From the NCBI GenBank assembly GCA_937942145.1, contig CALDFV010000066.1, positions 1 through 33,869 on the forward strand: a DNA stretch of 33,869 nucleotides, in the 5' to 3' direction. The position numbers and the translations under genes are program-made. Shown here piece after piece: positions 26,422 through 33,869 of this stretch (position 1 is the first letter of the stretch; each line of letters starts with the position of its first letter). The DNA comes from an uncultured Opitutaceae bacterium (GTDB lineage Bacteria; Verrucomicrobiota; Verrucomicrobiia; Opitutales; Opitutaceae). The notes beneath the pieces were generated by a model that did no database searches, was not told the origin of the DNA, and worked only from the letters and a program-made list of their open reading frames with translations.

Positions 26422-28173
26422 CTATCCCAACTTTGTCATCGCTCCCACACCCGTAATGACTTCATCTAAACTCCTAATTTGCTCAGAATCAAAATAACTA
26501 TTCACTTTCGCTATGATCTGTTGAAGCAACCCATCTGGGCAGGAGGCGCCTCCCGTAATGAGGATTTTCATAGGGGCGTCTCGCATCGGCAAAAACGCTC
26601 GCGTCTCCATCCGCCCTTGTTGCGGGTTCTTTGGATCGTAAGGAAATATAAAATGCTCTATCTGGGACCGGGATAAAATATTCGACTCTGACTGAATGTA
26701 GAAAGCTCGTTCTCCAAACGCTTCCTCACATATTCGATACAGCTGATACGTGTTGGAACTGTTCTTTCCTCCCACAACAATCGCAACGTCCACCGGTTGC
26801 TTTATTGCCTGGGCCAAAGCGTCTTGGTTTACTTGGGTGGCGTAACAAAGGGTGTCTCCCTTGCTGCTCATCGCCATATGCTCCTCGATATGCGCTCTGC
26901 CGTATCGGTCCTCCAAAGCGGACTCGAGAAGCTCGATAATTCTTAGTGTCTCATTGCGAAGGAGAGTAGTCTGATTGACGACTGCCAATTTTGCCAAGTC
27001 GCCGCTCAAATCGAAGCCTTCACTGCAACGGGCTTTAAAGGGTAAAAACAACTCCACCTTCTCGGTTTCATTATCCGCCTTTATCACCTCTGCCAGCAAT
27101 GCCGCTTCCTTGAGATCCCGGACGACTATGGAGGGCGCATACTTCGAACTGTTTGAAAAGGTTGCCTTCGTCTCCTCGTGCTCCGCTTTTCCGTGGATCA
27201 CTACTGTGAACCCCTTTTGTCCGAAGCGCTTGGCCGCTTTCCAGACTTTTTCCACGAGCATGCAAGTAGCATCGTACGCATTGAGTGGGAGTCCCCGCTC
27301 GATCAATCTCAATTTGTCTTCGTCCCGTGCGCCGAAAGCCGGAATAATCACGATGTCCTCATCAGTCACTGAATCCCAATAGGCTACGTCGGTCTCAGGA
27401 TCCACCACAGACACGCCCTTGTCGCTCTGCAAGTAACGAAGCCCCCTCCGTCTCAAATCTTCATTCACAAACGGATTGTGTATTAGCTCGCTGAGCATGA
27501 ATACCCGCTTGTCCGGATTCGACGCGATCGTCTCGTACGCGCGTTCTATCGCATTCTGAACACCGAGACAAAAACCGAAATGACTCGGAAGCAGATACTC
27601 AACCGCTCCAAAATCAAGCCTCGCCGGATCAGCCGCCGAACGCTCTTTCGTCCGCTTGACTGCCTTGATCGCATCACAAAGCGCACTGTGGTACAAGGCC
27701 ATTGAGGAGGCGTCGACGTGATAAACGTCTCTGTTTCTCTGCTTGTCCGTTCGAAATCGGTATATGTAGTCCGTCTCTTTGAAGTTCAGGTACGGAATCC
27801 GAATTGCGTGCGCTCGAATCACCGGCCCATCTTCGAGAAGCTCTGCTGAGAGTCTTCCACCCTCTTTTCCATACGCTTCAATCGTTCTCAAAGAAGCAGT
27901 TTCGCAGCCTTCAGCCGCCAACACTGGGGGAATATCGCAACCCTTCACGTTCGAAAAGAAGACATAGTGGTTCCCGTTTCGGCAAATGGCTACCGGCACC
28001 CCCGATTCGATCTTCTGAAAAAGTGAATTTCCATTGAGTCGTTCAAGCACGTATCCGTCCCGATCTGCCCTTTGAGCGCGTCTCAATAGCAACTTGTTGT
28101 TCTCCAAAAACAAGTAGAGTCGATGATCGGGATTCGATGGGTCGTAGACCGGCAATTCACTCTGTGAGATCAT
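26422..28173 (-). CDS. ispH: IspH (4-hydroxy-3-methylbut-2-enyl diphosphate reductase) with N-terminal extension
   Basis: Last enzyme of the MEP pathway, making IPP and DMAPP through a [4Fe-4S] cluster. The three cluster cysteines are Cys202 in FGFCLGVQNAIERA, Cys304 in DATCMLVEKV and Cys443 in DTLCYATQVNQ. The catalytic region reads IHGKAEHEETKATFS, the plant/cyanobacterial form (HEETxAT) rather than the E. coli HPEVEGT form, and ITGGASCPDGLL closes the domain. At 583 residues it is far longer than the roughly 310 of E. coli IspH. About 185 residues precede the catalytic core and match no domain I recognise. The first 37 bases of this gene overlap the longest SulP ORF, but the likely SulP start is further away. 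Probably its own transcription unit. Confidence 0.93.
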   Translation of the reverse strand: MISQSELPVYDPSNPDHRLYLFLENNKLLLRRAQRADRDGYVLERLNGNSLFQKIESGVPVAICRNGNHYVFFSNVKGCDIPPVLAAEGCETASLRTIEAYGKEGGRLSAELLEDGPVIRAHAIRIPYLNFKETDYIYRFRTDKQRNRDVYHVDASSMALYHSALCDAIKAVKRTKERSAADPARLDFGAVEYLLPSHFGFCLGVQNAIERAYETIASNPDKRVFMLSELIHNPFVNEDLRRRGLRYLQSDKGVSVVDPETDVAYWDSVTDEDIVIIPAFGARDEDKLRLIERGLPLNAYDATCMLVEKVWKAAKRFGQKGFTVVIHGKAEHEETKATFSNSSKYAPSIVVRDLKEAALLAEVIKADNETEKVELFLPFKARCSEGFDLSGDLAKLAVVNQTTLLRNETLRIIELLESALEDRYGRAHIEEHMAMSSKGDTLCYATQVNQDALAQAIKQPVDVAIVVGGKNSSNTYQLYRICEEAFGERAFYIQSESNILSRSQIEHFIFPYDPKNPQQGRMETRAFLPMRDAPMKILITGGASCPDGLLQQIIAKVNSYFDSEQIRSLDEVITGVGAMTKLG

Positions 28174-28328
28174 GTGCCTCGCATCATTGCCACGGGTTTC
28201 ACACTTTCAATCGGAAATCACTTTCGGGTTGGGCAATCAAAAGTCGTCCGACCGAGAGGACCATCTTTGTAAGATACGACATTAAGCTCGATTTATCCCC
28301 TTTATCCCGAAATCCTCAGTTGATTCAT

Positions 28329-30122
28329 ATGGCTAGCGCCTCTCCCAACGTATCAAAAACCAAGTCTAGGGTCTTTGCCAAAAAACTGGATCTTTTCCCG
28401 CTGCGCAAGACCGCGGCTGGATACAATCGCGCTTTGCTATCAGGAGACCTCCATGCCGCGGTCAACGTCGCCCTTCTCGCTTTTCCCCAAGGCATGGCCT
28501 ATGCCGTCATCGCAGGACTCCCGCTCTCGTACGGCCTTTTCGGCTCCGCTATCGCTTCGGTTGTCGGAATGTACTTTGCTGGATCCAAATTCATTGTCCT
28601 TGGCCCCACCAACGCGACTTCCGTTATGGTCCTCAGTTCGTTCGCCGCGCTGGGTATCGCCGGAGATCAAGCCGTAGGATACATCTCTCTGCTGTTACTG
28701 ATGGTCGGGATTATATTGGTGGCAGGTGCCTATTTAGGGATCGCGACCCTGATTCAATATATTTCTAGAACAGTAATAACTGGATACATTACTGCCGCGG
28801 CTGCCCTAATCATAGCCAATCAAATCAAGAAAGCCCTCGGATTCGAATTCGGCGACAGCATCCAGGCAACCACATTCTTTGAAGTACTAGCTGCGACCGC
28901 TAAAAGTATCGACCGGACTCATCTGCCCACCCTTGGACTGAGCGTAATTACTTTGCTGATATATCTAGCTTTTCGACGATTTTCTCCGAGGCTCCCCAAT
29001 GTCGCTTTTACCCTCATTCTCTCTTCCTTAATAGCGTTCATTGCCCAGAAAATTGAACCGTCGCTGCACGTTCAATTGATGCCCAGTCTCAATTTGTCCG
29101 ACTGGGGGCCATCCATTCCCAACGTCAACTTTGACACCATCAACTTGCTGATCACGCCCGCAATGGCGATCGCCCTGCTCTGTGTTCTCGAGGGAAACTC
29201 GATCGGAAAATCACTGGCCGCACGGGAGGGAGCTCGCCTTGACAGCAACCAGGAGATGCTGAGTTCCGGGATGGCCAACATCGCTTGCGGACTCCTTTCA
29301 GGAATGGCCGCTTCCGGGTCGCTCACTCGTTCTCAGCTTAACGCCAACAGCGGAGCCACCACACCGTTGTCTGGATTGTACTCTGGAATCATCGTCCTTA
29401 TTGGCGCCATTCTATTGGGCCCGCTGATTGGATACATTCCTAGTGCTTCTCTCGCGGTTGTTGTAGTTACGATCGGGATTTCCCTCATCAACAAGCACCA
29501 GCTTCGAATGGTCACAAAAACCACTCGTTCGGACAGCATCACGTTTTTTGTTACTTTTCTAACGGGACTTGTGTTCGCATTGGATTTCGCTATCTATATC
29601 GGGGCCGTGTGCTCCATCGCCCTTTTTATCAAGAAAGTCGCCCATCCGGAAATTGTAGAGTATGCGTTCGATGACGAGGGCAAGCTTGGTAAAAGAGAGC
29701 GCAAGCCCGAGGATGAAAACCTAGAGGTTTCCATTGTCCATGTTGAGGGAGAGTTATTCTTCGGGGCATCGGAGTTGTTCCGCGACCAGATGCGGCGAGT
29801 AAGCGATGCGGAAAACCTAAAAGTGGTTATCATGAAATTGCGTAACGCCCACAACCTCGATGCCACCAGTTGCATGGCCCTCGAAGAGTTGATCAAATAC
29901 ATGAATGAGCGTAATCGCATACTCCTTGTCAGCGAAGTTCGCCCCGATACCATGAGAATATTCAAACGATCAGGACTCGTAGACGTTATCAATTCGATAA
30001 ACCTCTTTGAAGACGAGGAATCAAACCCCACCCTCAGCACCGCCAAAGCCCTCAAACGGGCCAAAGACATTATCGGAGACCGCGAAACCAAGGTATCGAT
30101 CTACGCCAAGGACAAGCACTGA
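28329..30122 (+). CDS. SulP-family inorganic anion transporter with STAS domain
   Basis: Inner-membrane anion transporter. The ATG at 28329 (MASASPNVSKTKSRVF) gives 597 residues; the longer ORF start at 28137 runs into the divergent ispH and is unlikely. The N-terminal transport domain has the SulP signature LLAFPQGMAYAVIAGLPLSYGLFGS followed by SKFIVLGPTNATSVMV and about 10-14 hydrophobic segments; KSLAAREG and LTRSQLNANSGATTPLSG are family motifs. The C-terminal STAS domain (about 475-580) contains VEGELFFGASE and KLRNAHNLDATSCMALEEL. The substrate could be sulfate, bicarbonate or another oxyanion; sequence alone does not decide. Divergent from ispH, convergent with the inositol oxygenase gene. 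Confidence 0.93.
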   Translation: MASASPNVSKTKSRVFAKKLDLFPLRKTAAGYNRALLSGDLHAAVNVALLAFPQGMAYAVIAGLPLSYGLFGSAIASVVGMYFAGSKFIVLGPTNATSVMVLSSFAALGIAGDQAVGYISLLLLMVGIILVAGAYLGIATLIQYISRTVITGYITAAAALIIANQIKKALGFEFGDSIQATTFFEVLAATAKSIDRTHLPTLGLSVITLLIYLAFRRFSPRLPNVAFTLILSSLIAFIAQKIEPSLHVQLMPSLNLSDWGPSIPNVNFDTINLLITPAMAIALLCVLEGNSIGKSLAAREGARLDSNQEMLSSGMANIACGLLSGMAASGSLTRSQLNANSGATTPLSGLYSGIIVLIGAILLGPLIGYIPSASLAVVVVTIGISLINKHQLRMVTKTTRSDSITFFVTFLTGLVFALDFAIYIGAVCSIALFIKKVAHPEIVEYAFDDEGKLGKRERKPEDENLEVSIVHVEGELFFGASELFRDQMRRVSDAENLKVVIMKLRNAHNLDATSCMALEELIKYMNERNRILLVSEVRPDTMRIFKRSGLVDVINSINLFEDEESNPTLSTAKALKRAKDIIGDRETKVSIYAKDKH

Positions 30123-30141
30123 AATCGGGCAACCCTATCCC

Positions 30142-31014
30142 CTACCATTTCAGCGTCGGCGGCAGGTACTTAGCAATCAGCTCTTCATAGTAGGGCTTTA
30201 GCTCACTCCAAACAGGGGCTTCAGGACACTTGGTGTACAGATCGAACGGATTGAACCGCTTTACCCAAGGAAGCATTTTCCGGTCATGATCGTCGAGCAG
30301 GTACTCGTATTCGCCCTCTCGATGCCAAGCATAAAAACTATGGTAGCGGATCATGTACAAAGCGGGATCGGGCAAATAGTCTTTAACGAGATGATACATG
30401 TACTCGTCGTGTCCCCAGGACATGTATACGTTTCTCAGTCCACAGCCTTCTTCGTAGATTCCTAGACGCGTATTGTATCGGGAGTCGTTGAAGTCCGGAT
30501 TGAGCTCGAAAAATTCTGGGTAGACAATCTTATCACTATACTGGCATCCGACGGGAAAAGTGTCTCCCACCACGGCCCATTGGGGTTCGCCAAAAATGCA
30601 TAGCAGTTTTCCTAAATCATGTATCAGTCCAACCAGAACAAACCAGTCCTCGCAACCGCGGGAACGAATCGACTCGGAAGTCTGTAGCAGGTGCTGGATT
30701 TGCGGCAGGTCAATATCCGGATCGGAGTCATCGACGAGCGTGTTGAGCAATTCGATCGCCTGTATGATCGTCATTTCTTTCCGTTCTCGTTTTTCTCCTA
30801 GAAACTCTTCCCGCTTCTTCATGACGAAATCGAAAGACTGGTGTTTGTGATTCAGGCGATAAAACTCCCTCACGCAATCCCTAGCCGGATCATCGTAATT
30901 GCGGTAGTCTTCCTTCTTTCTGGATTCAGGTTCCGGATAGGTGGCTGTTTCTACGAAATCCTCCCATTGGTCCAGGTTCTCGAGGGGATTTGATTCGGGT
31001 TTTTGTGAGTTCAT
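30142..31014 (-). CDS. Inositol oxygenase (myo-inositol oxygenase)
   Basis: Non-haem di-iron enzyme of the HD-domain superfamily that cleaves myo-inositol with O2 to D-glucuronate. The 290 residues match the eukaryotic MIOX length. The N-terminal YRNYDDPARDCVREFYRLNH is characteristic. All di-iron ligands are placed as in MIOX: His108 in QHLLQTSE, His132-Asp133 in LIHDLGK, His202 in MSWGHDEYMYH, His225 in IRYHSFYAWH and Asp258 in FNPFDLYTK. MIOX is well known from animals and plants and less common in bacteria. The divergent neighbour is a TIM-barrel sugar-isomerase-like gene, consistent with a carbohydrate role, but no uronate isomerase is in the window. Confidence 0.95.
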   Translation of the reverse strand: MNSQKPESNPLENLDQWEDFVETATYPEPESRKKEDYRNYDDPARDCVREFYRLNHKHQSFDFVMKKREEFLGEKRERKEMTIIQAIELLNTLVDDSDPDIDLPQIQHLLQTSESIRSRGCEDWFVLVGLIHDLGKLLCIFGEPQWAVVGDTFPVGCQYSDKIVYPEFFELNPDFNDSRYNTRLGIYEEGCGLRNVYMSWGHDEYMYHLVKDYLPDPALYMIRYHSFYAWHREGEYEYLLDDHDRKMLPWVKRFNPFDLYTKCPEAPVWSELKPYYEELIAKYLPPTLKW

Positions 31015-31228
31015 CGGGTAGTACTTCTCCTTCGAATTTTAACAATCAGACCGTGTCTAAGCATTGTCTAGATGTTGATTTCCACCTGATTCGCAATCCT
31101 GAAAATCGGGCTTGCCACAGAACTCGTTACGCCCCGGAAAATGACCCTTGATTAGGCTTTTCATTGCCCAAGCGGATAGGCTATCTTTAAATCCGTAAGT
31201 TCATAGTCTACCTGTTCATTTTTTTAAT

Positions 31229-32245
31229 ATGGCCAAAATCGCTCTCAAACCCAACCTTCAGATCGGCATCGTGCCGACTCACATCAAGTTCGTCGGTGGA
31301 CTCGTGCCCGACGAAAACGGCAAGATGCCTCGCGGCCAAGATGGGAAAATGCTCATCTCCACCGAACTCGAGCACATCAATCAAACATCTAGAGTCGCCC
31401 CCAATTGTGCTCAAACCTCTGTTTTTCCGGGGACAGACGAGGGCGACATGGACGAACTGATTGAAGACATCAAGTCGCTGGGTCTAAAGCCCCACATGAT
31501 CATGATGGTTGCCGGCGGAAACCCAATGGATCCTGCTGACGAAGACAAAGTTGCGCCCAGCCTGCTCGCAGGGCTTGAGGCTGCGAAGAAGCACGGAGTG
31601 GAACACGTAGCCTCCACTTCGTTCGAGGAGTGGATGAAGCCCGGAGCTGAAACGCTGACGGGAGACGCATTCGACGCCGCCGTCGCTCAGCTCGTAAGAC
31701 TCCACACCCGCGTTTGCCAAGAAGCGGATATTCTCAATAGTTCCGTCAAGGCTTGGCACATGGAGTTTCTCCGAGGGACCGAGTTTCAAACGTTCACCGA
31801 CATCAGCAAAGCATGGACCTTTGTAAAGGCGGCCAACGAAGCCATCGGAAAGCCCTTTTTCAAAGTTCTCGTCGACGCCGCTCACTGCGGAGACTCCATT
31901 CTCAGCATGGAAGAGAATGTCGCCGTGATCCAGGAGATGGGGAAAGCGGATGGATTCAGCATGTTCCACGCCTCAGCGAAAACAACCCGTGGCTGCCTTT
32001 CGACCGACGATGGTTGGATAGGAAATCTTCTGACTGCCTGTGCGGCAACCGGCAAACTCGAGATCGTTCTCGTCGAGCTTTTTCACCACGAAGATGCCGC
32101 CCTGGCGGGTTTACGGGAAGCGGATCCTCGCCACGGCATCGACACGACTGATGGTCGAACCTATTCCGAGACCGTTTGCGATGGCTTGGAAGAAGTCGCT
32201 CATCGGCTCAACAATCTAGTCAATCGCAGTATCCTGCCCCAATAA
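31229..32245 (+). CDS. Xylose-isomerase-like TIM-barrel protein (sugar isomerase/epimerase family)
   Basis: A 338-residue protein with the AP-endonuclease-2/xylose-isomerase-like barrel pattern. Likely metal ligands are Glu179 in WHMEFLRGTEF, Asp216 and His219 in LVDAAHCGDS, His247 in FHASAKTTRG and Glu283 in LVELFHHED. LNSSVKAWHMEF and SLGLKPHMIMMVAGGNP are other strand-end motifs. The exact substrate is not recognised. It is divergent from the inositol oxygenase gene across a 214-base gap, and the propeller protein gene begins 32 bases downstream on the same strand, so an isomerase/epimerase step in inositol or sugar breakdown is a reasonable inference. The ATG follows an unusual run of T with no ribosome-binding site. 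Confidence 0.75.
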   Translation: MAKIALKPNLQIGIVPTHIKFVGGLVPDENGKMPRGQDGKMLISTELEHINQTSRVAPNCAQTSVFPGTDEGDMDELIEDIKSLGLKPHMIMMVAGGNPMDPADEDKVAPSLLAGLEAAKKHGVEHVASTSFEEWMKPGAETLTGDAFDAAVAQLVRLHTRVCQEADILNSSVKAWHMEFLRGTEFQTFTDISKAWTFVKAANEAIGKPFFKVLVDAAHCGDSILSMEENVAVIQEMGKADGFSMFHASAKTTRGCLSTDDGWIGNLLTACAATGKLEIVLVELFHHEDAALAGLREADPRHGIDTTDGRTYSETVCDGLEEVAHRLNNLVNRSILPQ

Positions 32246-32277
32246 CTCAAGCTCAGAGCACTCAACCCCAATCAGCC

Positions 32278-33669
32278 ATGACTGTCCCAATTCGAATCAT
32301 TACCCTTCTGTCTCTTTTCCACATCTCGGTTTGGGCCTCCGATTGGCCTCAGTGGAGAGGCCCCGATAGCACCGGAATCGCAAACGCATCAGATTTGCCG
32401 ACCGAGTGGAGCGACTCCAAGAATATCGCCTGGAAAATTGCTCTTCCCGCCTGGAGCGGCTCAACGCCCATTGTTATAGGAAAGCGCGTATTTGTGATGT
32501 CGCCATCCAAGCAAGCCCCCAAAAAGGCGGAACCGGAGGTGCAGGCCCCGCCCAGTCGCGGTCCCGGCCCGGGCAGAGCCGCCGGCGGCGGGCGACCCCA
32601 ACGTCGCCAGCAACAAGGCGCCGTAGACGGTCCTGGCGGAAACGAGCTACTCATGATTTGCCTCTCACGCAAAGACGGCACCGAACTGTGGCGAGCGCAA
32701 GTCGACTCGGGAAACGAGCTTAAGCGAAAGCAAAACAACAGCTCGCCCTCACCCGTTAGCGATGGAAAACACGTCTGGGCGACCACCGGCAACGGAATCG
32801 TTCGCGCTTACACCATCGATGGCGAAACGCTCTGGAAAGTGAACCTTGAAGAATCCTACGGTGAATTCGGCCTCAACTGGGGGTTCGCATCCTCCCCACT
32901 TTTGCACGAAGGAAATCTAGTAATAGGCGTGGTCCGAGGACAGAACACTGAGGTGCCGGGATACGTCGTCGCCTTGGATGGAAAGACCGGCAAAGAAGTT
33001 TGGAAAGTGGATCGGCCTTCCGACGCCCCTTATGAGTCTAAAGATGCCTACACCACACCCATTCCCGTCGAGGTGGATGGGGAGATCCAAATCGTGGTTT
33101 CCGGCGGGGCTTACGTAACCAGCCATGACCCGAAAACGGGCAAGGAGATTTGGCGTTCAGGTGGTTTGAATCCTGAGAATTCGCGCAACTACCGGATCAT
33201 CGCTTCCCCCGTAGCGGCCAACGGAATCGTCTATGCCCCTTCTCGTAAGACTCCCCTCCTAGCGATCAAGGCAGACGGAAAGGGGGATGTCACCGAAAGT
33301 CACTTGGCCTGGAAAATGGAGGACAAAAGCGGGCCAGACGTGCCGACTCCAATCGCAGACGGAACCTACTTCTATGTATTGAATGATTTTGGACAAATTT
33401 CCTGCTTCGACGCCCAGACCGGAACCGCCATCTGGGGTCCTGAAGAAACCGGAATTGGACGAGTCAGCTCTTCGCCACTACTAGCCGACGGCAAACTCTA
33501 CCTCGTCAGCGAAACCGCTGATGTGGCAGTGGTCCAAGCAGGACCAAAGTTCAAGCTGCTCGGTACCAACAGTCTCGACAATAGTTACACGCTCTCCTCC
33601 CCTGCCGCAGCCGGAGACCAGATATTCATCCGGACCGGCGAGCACCTGTACTGTCTGAGCAAGTCGTAG
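32278..33669 (+). CDS. Secreted PQQ-like beta-propeller repeat protein
   Basis: The ATG at 32278 gives MTVPIRIITLLSLFHISVWA, a signal peptide, then SDWPQWRGPDSTGIA, typical of Verrucomicrobia/Planctomycete PQQ-like proteins; the longer ORF start at 32176 overlaps the previous gene. The 463-residue protein has propeller-blade repeats with W-motifs: DGETLWKVNLE, TGKEVWKVDRP, TGKEIWRSGG and TGTAIWGPEE. The first blade is interrupted by a Pro/Gly/Arg/Gln-rich insert (about residues 79-115: KQAPKKAEPEVQ ... RGPGPGRAAGGG). Periplasmic. It may be a structural or binding propeller rather than a quinoprotein dehydrogenase; no PQQ-dehydrogenase motif is seen. It follows the TIM-barrel gene. Confidence 0.85.
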   Translation: MTVPIRIITLLSLFHISVWASDWPQWRGPDSTGIANASDLPTEWSDSKNIAWKIALPAWSGSTPIVIGKRVFVMSPSKQAPKKAEPEVQAPPSRGPGPGRAAGGGRPQRRQQQGAVDGPGGNELLMICLSRKDGTELWRAQVDSGNELKRKQNNSSPSPVSDGKHVWATTGNGIVRAYTIDGETLWKVNLEESYGEFGLNWGFASSPLLHEGNLVIGVVRGQNTEVPGYVVALDGKTGKEVWKVDRPSDAPYESKDAYTTPIPVEVDGEIQIVVSGGAYVTSHDPKTGKEIWRSGGLNPENSRNYRIIASPVAANGIVYAPSRKTPLLAIKADGKGDVTESHLAWKMEDKSGPDVPTPIADGTYFYVLNDFGQISCFDAQTGTAIWGPEETGIGRVSSSPLLADGKLYLVSETADVAVVQAGPKFKLLGTNSLDNSYTLSSPAAAGDQIFIRTGEHLYCLSKS

Positions 33670-33692
33670 TTGAATAGTCTGAAAATAAAATC

Positions 33693-33721
33693 GTAGGGCT
33701 GGCGCTCGCGCCACGCCGCGT
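33693..33721 (+). repeat. REP-like GC-rich repeat, left copy
   Basis: Sequence begins GTAGGGCTGGCGCTCGCGCC and continues to ACGCCGCGT. It contains an internal palindrome GGCGC-TC-GCGCC and is a near-inverted copy of 33820-33847. It sits 23 bases after the propeller gene stop codon. Confidence 0.7.
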
Positions 33722-33819
33722 TTTTGGGATTACTCGAAACCTCCTAAATACCTGTCCACCTCGAACGGACATGGGCACGCCAATATACAATTCCTTTCCC
33801 CTTGTTTCTTGAGGAACCT

Positions 33820-33847
33820 ACGCGGCATGGCGCAAGCCCAGGCCTAC
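33820..33847 (-). repeat. REP-like GC-rich repeat, right copy (inverted)
   Basis: On the minus strand it reads GTAGGCCTGGGCTTGCGCCA and then TGCCGCGT, matching the left copy at about 23 of 28 positions allowing one gap. The two copies are in opposite orientation, about 98 bases apart, and enclose a small hairpin TGTCC-n8-GGACA near 33752-33769. This is the layout of a bacterial interspersed (BIME-like) element. Confidence 0.7.
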
Positions 33848-33869
33848 ACGTCGGGAAATAGGGTTTTAA

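Overview
The window is a gene-dense, roughly half-GC bacterial chromosome segment with short intergenic gaps, many convergent or divergent pairs and few recognisable Shine-Dalgarno sequences. The mix of genes (PfkB-type adenosine kinase, plant/cyanobacterial-type IspH, bacterial myo-inositol oxygenase, PQQ-like beta-propeller protein, outer-membrane beta-barrel protein, free-standing bS18) suggests a Gram-negative, heterotrophic member of the Verrucomicrobiota, probably class Opitutae. That placement is inferred from gene content; there is no rRNA here to confirm it.

Layout. 1-4.4 kb: rsmE (+) converges on a minus-strand pair made of pyrG and a three-domain fusion (lipoyl domain, peripheral-subunit-binding domain, FabH-like ketoacyl synthase III), plus a two-helix membrane protein. 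4.5-6.8 kb: adenosine kinase and a BaiN/YhiN-like flavoprotein. 6.8-9.0 kb: a decayed stretch with a lipoprotein gene broken by a stop just after the lipobox Cys, a terminator, and a full-length M32 carboxypeptidase pseudogene. 9.2-11.3 kb: proA and a secreted SYLF-domain protein. 11.9-14.0 kb (-): phasin-like protein and UbiB/AarF kinase. 14.1-16.4 kb (+): LMW phosphatase, fructosamine-kinase-like protein and uppP. 16.4-17.1 kb (-): an MmcB-like PD-(D/E)XK protein. 17.2-19.6 kb: purN, a small unknown protein, tRNA-Arg(CCT) on minus, rpsR and a Sua5-type tsaC. 19.6-23.3 kb (-): outer-membrane barrel protein, CorC/HlyC-type transporter and hisC. 23.7-24.7 kb: AI-2E family permease. 24.7-26.3 kb (-): a frameshifted methyltransferase pseudogene, a possible 41-codon gene with a terminator, and an FmdB-like protein. 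26.4-30.1 kb: N-terminally extended ispH (-), divergent from a SulP anion transporter (+). 30.1-33.7 kb: myo-inositol oxygenase (-), divergent from a xylose-isomerase-like TIM-barrel protein and a PQQ-like propeller protein (+). The window ends in an inverted pair of about 28-bp GC-rich REP-like repeats.

Most genes are housekeeping: translation and RNA modification (rsmE, rpsR, tsaC, tRNA), nucleotides (pyrG, purN, adenosine kinase), amino acids (proA, hisC), envelope and isoprenoids (uppP, ispH). Two sets look functionally linked: the phosphatase plus fructosamine-kinase pair (possible protein deglycation) and the inositol oxygenase plus TIM-barrel pair (possible inositol/uronate catabolism).

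The most unusual item is the lipoyl-PSBD-KASIII fusion at 808-2394. All hallmark residues of the three modules are present, which suggests a physical link between 2-oxoacid dehydrogenase-type acyl carriers and the priming step of fatty-acid or polyketide synthesis. The second theme is gene decay: three broken genes whose indels sit at or beside homopolymer runs and whose nonsense codons fit C-to-T or G-to-A changes.
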